Notes under the pieces: model-generated | The model's input: the letters and a program-made list of their open reading frames with translations, nothing else | The model's database searches: none | Told to the model about the DNA's origin: nothing | Assembly: GCA_947501935.1 (NCBI GenBank) | Contig: CANMXU010000007.1 | Span: 101,548-165,547 of the forward strand | Source: an uncultured Alteromonadaceae bacterium | GTDB taxonomy: Bacteria; Pseudomonadota; Gammaproteobacteria; Enterobacterales; Alteromonadaceae | Direction of reading: 5' to 3' | Length of the DNA stretch: 64,000 bases | In this document: piece by piece, positions 26,956-36,838 of the stretch | Numbering within the stretch: position 1 is the first letter of the stretch | How the letters are laid out: each line of letters opens with the position of its first letter | Position numbers and translations under genes: made by a program

Positions 26956-27768
26956 ATGTTTAGTCGTATCAAAGAAGATATCAATAGTGTCTTTGATAGA
27001 GATCCTGCAGCTCGTACGGTTTTTGAAGTATTAACCAATTACCCTGGTATGCACGCTATATGGTGGCATAGGTTGTCACATTGGTTTTGGCTTAAAGACT
27101 TAAAATGGATAGCTCGTACAGTGTCGACACTTGCTCGTTGGTTAACCGGAGTTGAAATTCACCCGGGTGCGACCATTGGCCGTCGATTTTTTATCGACCA
27201 TGGCATGGGTATTGTTATTGGTGAAACCGCTGAAATTGGTGACGACTGTACAATTTATCACGGCGTAACTCTAGGTGGCACCAGCTGGAATGCCGGTAAA
27301 CGTCATCCAACTTTAGGTAATGGTGTGGTTATTGGCGCAGGTGCAAAAGTACTTGGGCCATTATTACTTGGTGAAAACTCTCGAATTGGCTCTAATGCGG
27401 TCGTCGTTAAAGACGTACCCGTTGGTGCAACGGTTATTGGTATTCCTGGCCGAGTAGTAAATGATAAAAACGGTAGCGCAGCGAATGATAAACAGCGTGA
27501 TGCTATTGCTAAGAAATATGGCTTTGATGCTTATGCTGTTGCCACAAGTAATCCGGATCCGGTCGCAAAAGCGATTGGGCGTATGTTAGATCATATGCAC
27601 TTAATGGATAATAAAGTCTCAGAGCTATGTAAAGAAGTAAACCAGCTTGGCGGTAGTGTCTGCCAAGAAGCATTACCTGAGTTACGCGTTGGTGAATTTG
27701 TTGAAGATGAAAAAGCCGCCGCGAAGAAAAGAGAAGAAGTTGTTCAGTCGTTTGACCCTGAAATTTGA
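26956..27768 (+). CDS. cysE: Serine O-acetyltransferase CysE
   Basis: A 270-residue enzyme making O-acetylserine from serine and acetyl-CoA, the first step of cysteine synthesis. I start at ATG 26956, behind AAGAAGGGA, giving [20 protein letters not shown]. The left-handed beta-helix repeats begin at [21 protein letters not shown] and include the active-site region [20 protein letters not shown]. The N-terminal helical domain is present, but the C-terminus carries an extra 60-residue helical extension. Placed just before iscR, as in several gammaproteobacteria, it links cysteine supply to the sulfur demand of IscS. Confidence 0.93.
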   Translation: MFSRIKEDINSVFDRDPAARTVFEVLTNYPGMHAIWWHRLSHWFWLKDLKWIARTVSTLARWLTGVEIHPGATIGRRFFIDHGMGIVIGETAEIGDDCTIYHGVTLGGTSWNAGKRHPTLGNGVVIGAGAKVLGPLLLGENSRIGSNAVVVKDVPVGATVIGIPGRVVNDKNGSAANDKQRDAIAKKYGFDAYAVATSNPDPVAKAIGRMLDHMHLMDNKVSELCKEVNQLGGSVCQEALPELRVGEFVEDEKAAAKKREEVVQSFDPEI

Positions 27769-27801
27769 TCTTGGTCTTAGCTTTTTAGTGGTTTACGGAT
27801 A

Positions 27802-27826
27802 ATACTTGAGTAATTTAGTCAGGTAT
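27802..27826. promoter_or_regulatory. IscR type-1 binding site 1
   Basis: A 25-bp match to the type-1 IscR motif (ATA-SYY-GACT-N5-AGTC-RRS-TAT): ATA, CTT, GAGT, AATTT, AGTC, AGG, TAT. Type-1 sites are bound by the [2Fe-2S] form of IscR. It is the most upstream of three in this promoter region. Confidence 0.85.
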
Positions 27827-27855
27827 TTGTTGACTCCATTTTAATAGTAAGTAAA

Positions 27856-27880
27856 ATACCTGAGTAAAGTCAGTGGTTAT
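27856..27880. promoter_or_regulatory. IscR type-1 binding site 2
   Basis: Blocks ATA, CCT, GAGT, AAAGT, CAGT, GGT, TAT match the 25-bp type-1 layout with a weaker right inner half. It abuts site 3 with no gap. Confidence 0.75.
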
Positions 27881-27912
27881 TTAGTTGACTAATTTACTGG
27901 GTTATGTAAAAT
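27881..27912 (+). promoter_or_regulatory. IscR type-1 site 3 overlapping the isc promoter
   Basis: Site 3 occupies 27881-27905 (TTA, GTT, GACT, AATTT, ACTG, GGT, TAT). It overlaps a sigma-70 promoter with -35 TTGACT (27885-27890), 16-bp spacer and -10 TAAAAT (27907-27912). Occupancy would block RNA polymerase, as in the autorepressed isc operon of E. coli. The iscR ATG is 27 bp after the -10. Confidence 0.85.
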
Positions 27913-27938
27913 TGCGCTGAAATTAAAACGGGGTCGAA

Positions 27939-28445
27939 ATGAAGTTAACATCAAAAGGGCGGTACGCCGTAACAGCAATGTTAGACGTTGCTCTACATGC
28001 AGCAACAGGGCCCGTGCCGCTGGCTGATATTTCAGAGCGTCAAGACATCTCGCTTTCTTACCTAGAACAGCTATTTTCTAAATTACGTAAACATGGCCTA
28101 GTGACCAGTGTACGTGGCCCCGGTGGTGGATATCGCCTTGGTCGATGTTCAGCACAAATTAGCATTGTTGACGTAATTACCGCAGTTGACGAAAGTATTA
28201 ATGCCACCCGCTGTGTTGGTAAAGCTGACTGTCAAGGTGGCGTAAAATGCTTAACACATTCTTTATGGTCAGATTTAAGTGAGCGTATTGAAGGCTTTTT
28301 ACAAGGCATTTCTTTATCAGAGTTAGTTACTCAAAGAGATGTTCAAGCGGTGTCTGAGCGCCAAGACAAGCTGCACGAGAAAAATGTGAACAGCATAAAT
28401 TTAGAAACACTTATCTCAACAAAAAATGTAATTAACGACTGGTAA
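27939..28445 (+). CDS. iscR: Fe-S cluster assembly regulator IscR
   Basis: A 168-residue Rrf2-family regulator. It has an N-terminal winged helix ([38 protein letters not shown]) and the [2Fe-2S] ligands in C-x5-C-x5-C ([13 protein letters not shown]), followed by the histidine ligand in LTHSLW. With cluster bound it represses its own operon; without cluster it regulates type-2 sites. Three type-1 sites lie upstream. First gene of iscRSUA-hscBA-fdx. Confidence 0.96.
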   Translation: MKLTSKGRYAVTAMLDVALHAATGPVPLADISERQDISLSYLEQLFSKLRKHGLVTSVRGPGGGYRLGRCSAQISIVDVITAVDESINATRCVGKADCQGGVKCLTHSLWSDLSERIEGFLQGISLSELVTQRDVQAVSERQDKLHEKNVNSINLETLISTKNVINDW

Positions 28446-28484
28446 CCTGCCAGCTTACCGATATAGATTGGAGAATGTTAGCGA

Positions 28485-29699
28485 ATGAAGCTTCCTATTT
28501 ATTTTGATTATTCAGCAACAACACCTGTAGACAAGCGTGTTGCTGAAAAAATGATGCAATACATGACCACTGATGGTATTTACGGCAACCCTGCGTCTCG
28601 TTCACACAAATTTGGTTGGCAAGCTGAAGAAGCGGTTGATATTGCTAGAAACCAAATCGCCGACTTAATTAATGCTGATCCGCGTGAAATTGTTTTCACC
28701 TCGGGCGCTACTGAATCAAATAACCTCGCCATTAAAGGCGCGGCACATTTTTACGGTAAAAGAGGTAAGCACATTATTACCTGTAAAACCGAACATAAAG
28801 CGGTACTAGATACTTGTCGTGAATTAGAACGTCAAGGTTTTGAAGTGACTTACTTAGACCCAGAAAGCAATGGTTTAATTGACCTGAAAAAACTTGAAGC
28901 GGCTTTTCGTGACGACACTGTGTTAGTTAGCATTATGCATGTAAATAACGAAATTGGTGTAGTACAAGATATTGCTGAAATTGGTGAGCTTTGTCGTTCA
29001 CGTAAAGTAATTTTCCATGTTGATGGCGCGCAAAGCGCAGGTAAAATTACCATCGATATGCAGCAGTTAAAAGTGGATATGATGTCTTTCTCGGCTCATA
29101 AAATTTATGGCCCTAAAGGTATCGGCGCTTTATTTGTTCGTCGTAAGCCGCGTATTCGCTTAGAAGCGCAAACACACGGTGGTGGTCATGAGCGTGGGAT
29201 GCGCTCTGGCACGTTAGCGACTCATCAAATTGTTGGTATGGGTGAAGCTTTCCGTATAGCTAAAGAAGAAATGGCGCAAGATCTTGCTCATGTTACAGCA
29301 ATGCGTGACCGTTTATGGAATGGCTTAAACGAAATGGAACAAGTTTTTGTTAATGGCGATTTTGAACAACGTTATGCAGGTAACTTAAATGTTAGCTTTA
29401 ACTTTGTTGAAGGTGAGTCGTTAATTATGGCTTTAAAAGACCTAGCGGTATCTTCAGGTTCAGCCTGTACTTCAGCTAGTTTAGAGCCTTCTTATGTATT
29501 AAGAGCCTTAGGCTTAAATGACGAAATGGCGCATAGTTCAATTCGTTTTAGCTTTGGCCGTTTTACCACGACAGAAGAGATTGATTACGCTATTGAAATT
29601 ATTCAAAAAGCGATCACTCATTTACGTGATATGTCACCACTTTGGGAAATGTTCAAAGACGGTGTTGATTTAGATTCTATTGAATGGGCTGCTCACTAG
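28485..29699 (+). CDS. iscS: Cysteine desulfurase IscS
   Basis: A 404-residue PLP enzyme that removes sulfur from cysteine and passes it as persulfide to IscU, TusA and ThiI. The PLP lysine lies in [12 protein letters not shown] (about residue 206) and the catalytic cysteine in [16 protein letters not shown] (about 328). N-terminus [13 protein letters not shown] and length equal the family norm. It follows iscR by 39 bp, with a GGAG site before the ATG. Confidence 0.97.
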   Translation: MKLPIYFDYSATTPVDKRVAEKMMQYMTTDGIYGNPASRSHKFGWQAEEAVDIARNQIADLINADPREIVFTSGATESNNLAIKGAAHFYGKRGKHIITCKTEHKAVLDTCRELERQGFEVTYLDPESNGLIDLKKLEAAFRDDTVLVSIMHVNNEIGVVQDIAEIGELCRSRKVIFHVDGAQSAGKITIDMQQLKVDMMSFSAHKIYGPKGIGALFVRRKPRIRLEAQTHGGGHERGMRSGTLATHQIVGMGEAFRIAKEEMAQDLAHVTAMRDRLWNGLNEMEQVFVNGDFEQRYAGNLNVSFNFVEGESLIMALKDLAVSSGSACTSASLEPSYVLRALGLNDEMAHSSIRFSFGRFTTTEEIDYAIEIIQKAITHLRDMSPLWEMFKDGVDLDSIEWAAH

Positions 29700-29718
29700 A
29701 GCACTTAGGAGAAATATT

Positions 29719-30102
29719 ATGGCTTATAGCGAAAAAGTAATCGACCATTATGAAAACCCTCGTAACGTTGGCTCACTAGATAAAGATGACCCGCAAGTTG
29801 CAACCGGTATGGTTGGCGCACCAGCATGTGGTGACGTAATGAAATTACAACTTAAAATCACCGATGAAGGTATCATCGAAGATGCAAAATTTAAAACCTA
29901 CGGTTGTGGTTCAGCCATTGCTTCTAGCTCACTAGTTACAGAGTGGGTTAAAGGTAAGTCAATTGATGAAGCTGGCGAAATTAAAAACACTGCCATTGCT
30001 GAAGAGCTAGCTTTACCCCCGGTTAAAATTCATTGTTCTATTTTGGCTGAAGATGCAATTAAAGCGGCAATTGAAGATTATCGCTCAAAGAACGATAAGT
30101 AA
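29719..30102 (+). CDS. iscU: Fe-S cluster scaffold IscU
   Basis: A 127-residue scaffold on which [2Fe-2S] clusters are built. I start at ATG 29719 behind TTAGGAGA, giving MAYSEKVIDHYENPRNVGS as in all IscU. The three cysteines appear in GAPACGDVM, YGCGSAIASS and IHCSILAEDAI. The LPPVK loop recognised by HscA is present just before IHCS. Confidence 0.97.
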   Translation: MAYSEKVIDHYENPRNVGSLDKDDPQVATGMVGAPACGDVMKLQLKITDEGIIEDAKFKTYGCGSAIASSSLVTEWVKGKSIDEAGEIKNTAIAEELALPPVKIHCSILAEDAIKAAIEDYRSKNDK

Positions 30103-30115
30103 GGCGGAGTAAGTT

Positions 30116-30439
30116 ATGGCTATCACGATGACTCCTGCTGCAGCTGAGCGGGTACAATCGTTCCTAATAAACCGAGGCAAGGGCCTTGGTTTACGATTAG
30201 GTATAAAAACCACAGGTTGTTCAGGTTTAGCTTATGTACTTGAATTTGTTGACGACTTAAATGACGATGATGAAATGTTTACCATCGACTCAGTGAACAT
30301 TATTGTTGACGCGAAAAGTTTAGTTTACATTGACGGTACCCAGCTTGATTTTGTTAAAGAAGGCTTGAACGAAGGCTTTAAATTTACTAACCCAAATGCC
30401 AAAGGTGAATGTGGCTGCGGCGAAAGTTTTAACGTTTAG
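30116..30439 (+). CDS. iscA: Fe-S assembly A-type carrier IscA
   Basis: A 107-residue A-type carrier that holds iron or clusters and hands them to apo-proteins. The three conserved cysteines are in [10 protein letters not shown] and the C-terminal [10 protein letters not shown]-terminus begins [15 protein letters not shown]. It is 13 bp after iscU. Confidence 0.96.
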   Translation: MAITMTPAAAERVQSFLINRGKGLGLRLGIKTTGCSGLAYVLEFVDDLNDDDEMFTIDSVNIIVDAKSLVYIDGTQLDFVKEGLNEGFKFTNPNAKGECGCGESFNV

Positions 30440-30454
30440 GCTATTGTGGTGACA

Positions 30455-30982
30455 ATGAATTACTTTCAGTTATTCGGTTTAGCAGAAGATTATACGGTTG
30501 ATTTAGCTCAGTTATCAGCTGTTTATCAAAGCTTGCAAAAAACGGTTCACCCGGATCGTTTTGCCCATAGCTCAGCGCAGGAACAACTTTTAGCAGTACA
30601 AAAGTCGTCGATGATAAATGACGCTTATCAAACCTTGAAAAGCCCATTGAAACGCGCCGAATATATGTTAAAAATTCGCGGTACCGACATGCCAAGCGAG
30701 CAAGCCTCATTTAGCGACATTAGCTTTTTAATGCGTCAAATGGAATTGCGCGAAATGCTTGACGAAGTTAAGCAGGCTGAAAACATTGATGAAGCCATTT
30801 TTGAAGTTAATCAAATATTTACCACCGAATTTGAGCAACTTTCAAAAGAGCTGAAAATACAATTAGCGCAAAACAAAGCCGCGTCAGATCTTTTAGCATG
30901 TGAGAACTTGCGAAAGTTAAAATTTTATCAAAAACTTCATGTAGAATTAGATCGTCTTGAAGAGCTCTTATTTGACGAATAA
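30455..30982 (+). CDS. hscB: Co-chaperone HscB
   Basis: A 175-residue J-type co-chaperone delivering IscU to HscA. The J domain holds the HPD tripeptide (KTVHPDRFAH) and the second half is the helical IscU-binding domain. I prefer ATG 30455 (MNYFQLFGL) over the GTG nine bases upstream because the family begins with MxYFxLFGL. It follows iscA by 15 bp. Confidence 0.95.
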   Translation: MNYFQLFGLAEDYTVDLAQLSAVYQSLQKTVHPDRFAHSSAQEQLLAVQKSSMINDAYQTLKSPLKRAEYMLKIRGTDMPSEQASFSDISFLMRQMELREMLDEVKQAENIDEAIFEVNQIFTTEFEQLSKELKIQLAQNKAASDLLACENLRKLKFYQKLHVELDRLEELLFDE

Positions 30983-31079
30983 ATAGTTCGACGAATAGAA
31001 AGTTTGTCGAATAACCTGTTTAAACAAGCAAACATTTGACGACTATATAATCCACGAGTATTAATCAAAAGAATCTATC

Positions 31080-32942
31080 ATGGCTTTATTACAAATTGCT
31101 GAGCCGGGACAAAGCACAGTCCCTCATGAACATCGCCTTGCTGCCGGCATCGACTTAGGCACAACCAACTCTTTAGTTGCCAGCGTAAAAAGTGGCTTAG
31201 CTGAAACTATGGTTGACGAACAGGGCAGAGATATTCTCCCTTCTATTGTGAGCTACCAAGCGAATGAAATTGTTGTTGGCAATGACGCCAAGGCATTTTC
31301 AGTACAAGATCCCGAAAACACTATTATTTCTGCTAAACGTTTAATCGGCCGCTCATTAGCCGATATTCAAGCTAAATATCCGTCATTGCCTTATCAGTTC
31401 GGCGGTGATGAAAATCATCCTGAAATTATCACCAGGCAAGGCCAAGTAAACCCGGTGCAAGTGTCGGCTGAAATATTAAAAAAATTAGCTGCTCGCGCAG
31501 AAACGGCTTTAGGTGGTGATTTAACCGGCGTGGTTATTACCGTGCCAGCATATTTTGATGATGCTCAGCGCCAAAGCACCAAAGATGCAGCTAAACTTGC
31601 CGGTGTAAATGTTTTACGTTTACTGAATGAGCCTACCGCAGCAGCGGTTGCTTATGGTTTAGACTCAGGTCAAGAAGGTGTTATTGCCGTTTACGATTTA
31701 GGTGGCGGTACTTTTGATGTTTCAATACTGCGTTTAAATAAAGGCGTTTTTGAAGTGTTAGCGACCGGCGGCGACTCAGCCCTTGGTGGTGATGACTTTG
31801 ATATTGCTTTGGCCAATCATTTAATTACTGAAGCTGGTTTACAGCGTCCATTGTCAAATTCTTTAGAGCGTCAAATTCAGCAGCAAGCTTGTATTGCCAA
31901 AGAGCAGCTTTCTAGCATCGACTCTTGTACTATTGAGCTGACTTTAGATGATAACGCCTTGTTTAGCACAACCGTTACCTTAGCCACGTTTGAAGGACTC
32001 ATCGCACCATTTGTTGCTAAAACCTTAAGAGCATGTCGTCGAGCATTAAAAGATGCTGAAATTTCAATTGAAGAAGTGATTGAAGTGGTCATGGTTGGTG
32101 GTTCTACCCGTGTACCTTTAGTGCGTAATGATGTTGAAAAATATTTTAACAAAGCGCCTTTAACTTCAATTGATCCTGATAAAGTGGTTGCCATTGGCGC
32201 AGCTATTCAAGCTGATATTTTAGCGGGTAATAAACCTGATAGTGAAATGTTATTACTTGATGTGATTCCATTATCGCTTGGTTTAGAAACCATGGGCGGT
32301 TTGGTGGAAAAAGTTATTCCACGCAATACCACTATTCCTGTTGCTAAAGCGCAAGAATTTACCACCTTTAAAGACGGTCAAACAGCTATGGCTGTGCATG
32401 TTCTTCAAGGTGAGCGTGAGTTGGTTGAAGATTGTCGCTCACTCGCGCGTTTTGAATTACGTGGTATTCCGGCAATGACCGCAGGTGCTGCGCATATACG
32501 GGTCACATTTAAAGTTGACGCTGACGGTTTATTAGAAGTTAGCGCGATGGAAAAATCGACTGGTGTTGAGTCGAGTATTGAAGTGAAACCATCGTTTGGT
32601 TTAGATGAAAAGCAAATTACCACCATGTTACTTGAGTCAATGAGTAACGCTAAAGGTGATATTGCCGCACGTATGCTAAAAGAGCAGCAAGTAGAAGCGG
32701 CACGAGTTATCGAGTCAATTCAGTCAGCACTAATTGCCGATAGCGTATTGTTATCAGGCGAAGAGCTTGGCCAAATTAACGACGCCATTGCTGAGTTAGA
32801 ACAGATAAGTAAATCCGACGCTGTTGATGATATTGAAGCAGCGATTGAAAAATTAAACCTGAGCACCGCTACCTTTGCTGAACGTCGTATGGATTCATCG
32901 ATAAGAACAGCCCTAGCAGGTCACTCGGTTGACGAAGTTTAG
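31080..32942 (+). CDS. hscA: Fe-S chaperone HscA (Hsp70 type)
   Basis: A 620-residue Hsp70 dedicated to cluster transfer from IscU. The ATPase domain shows [15 protein letters not shown] near residue 24, [14 protein letters not shown] and [15 protein letters not shown]; the substrate-binding domain starts after about 390 with [17 protein letters not shown]. The short linker and the N-terminal extension of about 20 residues separate it from DnaK (about 640). It lies 97 bp after hscB. Confidence 0.96.
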   Translation: MALLQIAEPGQSTVPHEHRLAAGIDLGTTNSLVASVKSGLAETMVDEQGRDILPSIVSYQANEIVVGNDAKAFSVQDPENTIISAKRLIGRSLADIQAKYPSLPYQFGGDENHPEIITRQGQVNPVQVSAEILKKLAARAETALGGDLTGVVITVPAYFDDAQRQSTKDAAKLAGVNVLRLLNEPTAAAVAYGLDSGQEGVIAVYDLGGGTFDVSILRLNKGVFEVLATGGDSALGGDDFDIALANHLITEAGLQRPLSNSLERQIQQQACIAKEQLSSIDSCTIELTLDDNALFSTTVTLATFEGLIAPFVAKTLRACRRALKDAEISIEEVIEVVMVGGSTRVPLVRNDVEKYFNKAPLTSIDPDKVVAIGAAIQADILAGNKPDSEMLLLDVIPLSLGLETMGGLVEKVIPRNTTIPVAKAQEFTTFKDGQTAMAVHVLQGERELVEDCRSLARFELRGIPAMTAGAAHIRVTFKVDADGLLEVSAMEKSTGVESSIEVKPSFGLDEKQITTMLLESMSNAKGDIAARMLKEQQVEAARVIESIQSALIADSVLLSGEELGQINDAIAELEQISKSDAVDDIEAAIEKLNLSTATFAERRMDSSIRTALAGHSVDEV

Positions 32943-32966
32943 TTAGTATTAATTAGGAATTAACCC

Positions 32967-33305
32967 ATGCCACAAATTATTTTTCTTCCTCACGAAGAAC
33001 TTTGCCCAGACGGTGCAGTTGTTGAAGCACAAACGGGTGAAAGTGTATTAAATGTTGCCTTAAAAAACGATATTGGAATTGAACATGCTTGTGAAAAAGT
33101 ATGCGCTTGTACCACTTGCCACGTTATTATTCGTGAAGGTTTCGACTCTATTAAAGAAGGCGATGAGCTTGAAGAAGACATGCTTGATAAAGCATGGGGC
33201 CTAGAGCCTGATTCGCGTTTAAGCTGCCAAGCTATTGTAGCTGACGAAGACTTAGTGGTAGAAATACCTAAGTACACCGTAAATATGGTTTCAGAAAATC
33301 ACTAA
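32967..33305 (+). CDS. fdx: [2Fe-2S] ferredoxin Fdx
   Basis: A 112-residue ISC-type ferredoxin that supplies electrons for cluster assembly. Cluster ligands are C-x5-C-x2-C (ACEKVCACTTCHV) plus the later LSCQAIV. Acidic surface patches (EGDELEEDMLDKAWGLEPDSRLS) are typical. It is the last isc gene here: a terminator follows at once, so no iscX is attached as in E. coli. Confidence 0.96.
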   Translation: MPQIIFLPHEELCPDGAVVEAQTGESVLNVALKNDIGIEHACEKVCACTTCHVIIREGFDSIKEGDELEEDMLDKAWGLEPDSRLSCQAIVADEDLVVEIPKYTVNMVSENH

Positions 33306-33326
33306 TTGATTTTTGCAGTATTTACT

Positions 33327-33363
33327 AAAAGGGTAATAACAGCGATGTTATTACCCTTTTTTT
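33327..33363 (+). terminator. Terminator of the isc operon
   Basis: Strong hairpin AAAGGGTAATAACA / TGTTATTACCCTTT with a GCGA-type loop and a T run, 22 bp after fdx. It marks the operon end. Confidence 0.92.
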
Positions 33364-33386
33364 GAGTTTAAATACCTGATAAGAAG

Positions 33387-34208
33387 TTAATAAACTTGAT
33401 GTACGTAACTATCAATTAATTGCTGGTATTTACCTGTTGATTGTATATGTTTAAGACCTTGGTTAAAGTCATTTTTAAGTTCTTCATTTTTAAGTTCTTC
33501 ATTTTTAAAGTTCATCTGATATTGAGTATCGTTATTGAAAATTTTGTGAAAAACCATTTCTTCATTAGTATCATACTTCTTTGATAACGCTTGGCGAAAC
33601 CATTGAAACATGATGATATCAACGATGATCACATCAGCTCTCGCTTTCCAAAAAAACTCATTTTGATATTCTTGATTTGCAAATTCACTATACCTGTCTA
33701 GGTATAGTCCTGTAGCTTCAGGGCCAAAGAATTGTTGATATTCTGCGCCTAAATTACGATAAGCATTTTGCCATGCAACGGCGCGGTATAAGGTTAAATC
33801 AGCAATATTGTTTATGGCTAAATTATCCTTTTTTCTCGATATAGCATAATTTATATAGGTGATGAAATTATCAGAATAAAAAGTATTATCATCAAGGTAT
33901 TGTACGCCAGCGGCGGCGTCAAAATTCATTTTTGCTACAGCAATAGCTAATCTGGCGTTAGGCATTGGAATTTTGGTTTTTATGGTATGACCCTTATAGG
34001 CCAATGATTCTCTAACGATGTCAACTTCAAGACCTTGAAGCTCACCATTATTGTTAATAATAAAGGGCGGACGATTTTGTCCAAAAGCGATATCTAAATC
34101 GCTGGCATAAGCTGAACAGCTAATAATTAAAATAATTAATAAAAAATGCCTAAACAAGGCAATAATAAACATAAGGCATAGAGGTCCTTTGAATGTCACT
34201 AACTTCAC
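33387..34208 (-). CDS. Periplasmic solute-binding protein, SBP_bac_3-like
   Basis: A 273-residue protein with an N-terminal signal (LFRHFLLIILIISCSAYAS) and the two-lobe amino-acid-binding fold: DIAFGQNRPPFIINNNGELQG, GLEVDIVRESLAYKG, and a later DVIIVDIIMFQWFRQAL. No permease or ATPase gene is next to it, so it may be an orphan sensor protein rather than a transporter subunit. A five-residue motif is duplicated near the C-terminus (NEELKNEELKN), matching a 15-bp direct repeat in the DNA. The ATG at 34172 is an alternative start. Confidence 0.7.
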   Translation of the reverse strand: MKLVTFKGPLCLMFIIALFRHFLLIILIISCSAYASDLDIAFGQNRPPFIINNNGELQGLEVDIVRESLAYKGHTIKTKIPMPNARLAIAVAKMNFDAAAGVQYLDDNTFYSDNFITYINYAISRKKDNLAINNIADLTLYRAVAWQNAYRNLGAEYQQFFGPEATGLYLDRYSEFANQEYQNEFFWKARADVIIVDIIMFQWFRQALSKKYDTNEEMVFHKIFNNDTQYQMNFKNEELKNEELKNDFNQGLKHIQSTGKYQQLIDSYVHQVY

Positions 34209-34349
34209 TGTCAGTATTGGTTAATTATAGTACTAACATAACCTAATGAAAGATAAATTGTAATAAATCTAATTACATATAAGGTGACGCAGATAAAAAA
34301 TGTGGTTATTATAACCACTGGCTAGTTTGTTAGATTTTTGGAATATAAA

Positions 34350-35249
34350 TTGAAGTGGATTCAGTACTATACGTTTTGTATTAGTTTGGCTTTAGGCATG
34401 TCTTTTGCTGTATATGCTGAGCCATTAACGATCGTATATCCTGATGTTAAAGCGCCATACGATAAAATTTTTCAACAAATTACCCAAGGTATAGAGTCTG
34501 AATTTCCGGATGAAGTTATTCATCTTAAACTTCCAAGTAAGTTTGACGCCAAAGAAGTCGCCAAAAAAATTACCACCAATAAGATGGTCGCCTTAGGTAA
34601 TCGAGGCATGATGATCGCAAAACAAGTGTATTTAGATATGCCGGTTGTCGTTGGTGCCTTACCGATAAAACCTAATGGTATTTCTGGGGTTAGCTTAATG
34701 GCAAGCCCGAATGTATTATTCAATTCATTAAATGAACTTGCGCCCAAAGTGACTACTGTTACTGTGTTATATACTTCAGCATCTGCTTGGATAATAGATG
34801 TCGCGAAAGAGCAGGCGAAATTAAGGGGACTTAAATTAAACCCAATTCCGGTTGATGATATACGAACAGCAGCACAAGCCTATGATGAAGTTTTCGAGGG
34901 TGAAAATTTAGAGTCTATGGCTATATGGTTACCCCTAGATCCTGTTACAGCTAATAAGGTTATTGTGCCGGTGATCTTAGAAAAAGCGTGGGCCAATAAA
35001 ATGGTGGTGTTCTCAAGTAAACCTACTCATGCAAAGCGTGGCGCCTTATTTTCTGCAATGCCTGACAATGAAATGCTAGGCAAACAGTTAGCGCGCATGG
35101 TCGCAACGGTCGATTATAAAAAACGGCCATCTACCGTTAAGCCGTTATCGAACATTGAACTTGCTGTTAATTTAAGAACTGCAGCGCATTTAGGGTATAA
35201 CTATGACTCTAATGAGCGCGCTAAGTTTTCGCTAACCTTTCCTAAATAA
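34350..35249 (+). CDS. Periplasmic substrate-binding protein, ABC_sub_bind family
   Basis: A 299-residue protein with a signal peptide (YYTFCISLALGMSFAVYA). The body has the two alpha/beta lobes of the ABC_sub_bind (PF04392-like) family: KMVALGNRGMMIAKQVY, GALPIKPNGISGVSL, APKVTTVTVLYTSAS and MVVFSSKPTHAKRGALFSAMP. I set the start at TTG 34350, which has GGAA 7 bp upstream; another in-frame TTG lies at 34338. No transporter genes are near; it is 12 bp upstream of a histidine kinase gene, so it most likely feeds that sensor. Confidence 0.75.
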   Translation: MKWIQYYTFCISLALGMSFAVYAEPLTIVYPDVKAPYDKIFQQITQGIESEFPDEVIHLKLPSKFDAKEVAKKITTNKMVALGNRGMMIAKQVYLDMPVVVGALPIKPNGISGVSLMASPNVLFNSLNELAPKVTTVTVLYTSASAWIIDVAKEQAKLRGLKLNPIPVDDIRTAAQAYDEVFEGENLESMAIWLPLDPVTANKVIVPVILEKAWANKMVVFSSKPTHAKRGALFSAMPDNEMLGKQLARMVATVDYKKRPSTVKPLSNIELAVNLRTAAHLGYNYDSNERAKFSLTFPK

Positions 35250-35261
35250 GGCTGTTATTCG

Positions 35262-36821
35262 ATGCCGCTTTATCGCTTGTTATCCTCTCCACTTAGCATT
35301 AAAAATCAAGTTGTTATTTTCTTAATCGCCGGTATTACGGTGATGACCATTGCCATTAGTTTCATTACTACAAAAGGCGTTAATCAGCAATATCGCGAAT
35401 TAATGTTAAATAACGCTCGGCAAATAACCGAAGGTTTAGCTAAACAATCGGTGTTTTCAATTTTATCGGGCTCGTCTCAAAATGCTCAAGATGCAATGAA
35501 CCAAGTTGAAGGTTTTCAATCGGTGGTTGCTGCTCGTTTAGTACTTGAAGATCAGTCAGTTTTTACCAGCAAAGGTCAGTATCCAGAGAGTATTGAACAA
35601 CAGCAAAGTGGTTTAGATAATAAAACTACTCAAACTAAAATACTGGTTGAAAGTGATGAATACTGGCTGATCAAAACCCCGGTTATTATTAGCTCTAGTA
35701 TGTCCGACCAAGATGAAAATGAATTTGAACTGAGCGTAGAAGATAACCCTAAAGATCAAGTTATTGGTTATGCAGAAGTTATTTACAGTAAGGCCAGTTT
35801 AAAGCAATCGCAAAAGCAAGTGGCTATTATTATTACTAGTGTTGGCTTTGTTGCGGTGCTGCTATTAAGTTTATTAATGCATATCGGCTTGGTTATTTTA
35901 TTTAGACCGTTAGAGCAGCTCTCTAAAACTATGCAAATATCGCAAAAAACTGGCGATCATATTTTTGCTCCTGTCGAGGGAGCAAAAGAAATTCGCCGCA
36001 TGGCTCGTTCATACAATAGTATGATGGCGGTATTAGATGAGCAAGAAGATCGCCTAAAACAACATAGAGACCAGCTAGAGGCTGAAGTTGATATTCGTAC
36101 CAGAGAATTAGTGCAAGCGCGCGATTCAGCTATTATGGCCAGCAAACATAAATCAGAATTTATGGCCAATATGAGCCATGAGCTACGCACCCCGATTCAG
36201 TCAATTATTGGTTATGGAGAACTGGTTGTTGAAGAGCTTGAACTAGAAGGAAACTTTGACCTTATTGACGATATGGACAAGATCACGACTAATTCACAGC
36301 GGCTATTAAGCATGATCAATAGCTTATTAGATTTAGCGAAAATAGAAGCGGGTAAAATTGAGGTTAAATATAGCGAAGTCTCCATTGATGAAGTACAACA
36401 AAGCGTAACCGATATTATCAAACCATTGGCTGAAAAAAATCACAATCATTTTGAAATTATTACCAACACAGAGATAAGTAAATTCAACACTGATCAAGAA
36501 AAGCTTGAGCAAGTTTTATTAAACCTATTAAGCAATGCCTGTAAGTTTACTGAAAATGGCAAAGTTACTTTACTCATAAGTGAAGAAAATAAACAGCTTA
36601 ACTTTGATATAAAAGACACCGGCATTGGTTTATCACCAGAGCAGCAACAATATATTTTTGATGAGTTTCGTCAAGTAGACGGCAGCCAAGCGCGCCAATT
36701 TAGCGGTACAGGTTTAGGTTTAGCAATATCAAAACGCTTTGTTGAATTACTAAACGGCAGGCTTTCAGTGCAGAGTGAATTAGGGCAGGGCTCTACGTTT
36801 ACGGTAAACATTCCTGTTTAG
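35262..36821 (+). CDS. Membrane sensor histidine kinase
   Basis: A 519-residue kinase. TM1 is at about 17-35, the periplasmic domain about 36-186, TM2 about 188-212, HAMP about 213-265, a short coiled coil, then HisKA with the phospho-acceptor in ANMSHELRTPIQSIIGYGE and a HATPase domain (NLLSNACKFTENG, DTGIGLSPEQQ, GTGLGLAISKRF). There is no receiver domain, so it needs a separate response regulator. It is co-transcribed with the binding protein just upstream. The two-receiver regulator at 42712-45222 is a nearby candidate partner. Confidence 0.9.
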   Translation: MPLYRLLSSPLSIKNQVVIFLIAGITVMTIAISFITTKGVNQQYRELMLNNARQITEGLAKQSVFSILSGSSQNAQDAMNQVEGFQSVVAARLVLEDQSVFTSKGQYPESIEQQQSGLDNKTTQTKILVESDEYWLIKTPVIISSSMSDQDENEFELSVEDNPKDQVIGYAEVIYSKASLKQSQKQVAIIITSVGFVAVLLLSLLMHIGLVILFRPLEQLSKTMQISQKTGDHIFAPVEGAKEIRRMARSYNSMMAVLDEQEDRLKQHRDQLEAEVDIRTRELVQARDSAIMASKHKSEFMANMSHELRTPIQSIIGYGELVVEELELEGNFDLIDDMDKITTNSQRLLSMINSLLDLAKIEAGKIEVKYSEVSIDEVQQSVTDIIKPLAEKNHNHFEIITNTEISKFNTDQEKLEQVLLNLLSNACKFTENGKVTLLISEENKQLNFDIKDTGIGLSPEQQQYIFDEFRQVDGSQARQFSGTGLGLAISKRFVELLNGRLSVQSELGQGSTFTVNIPV

Positions 36822-36838
36822 GTTTTAATACAAAATTA

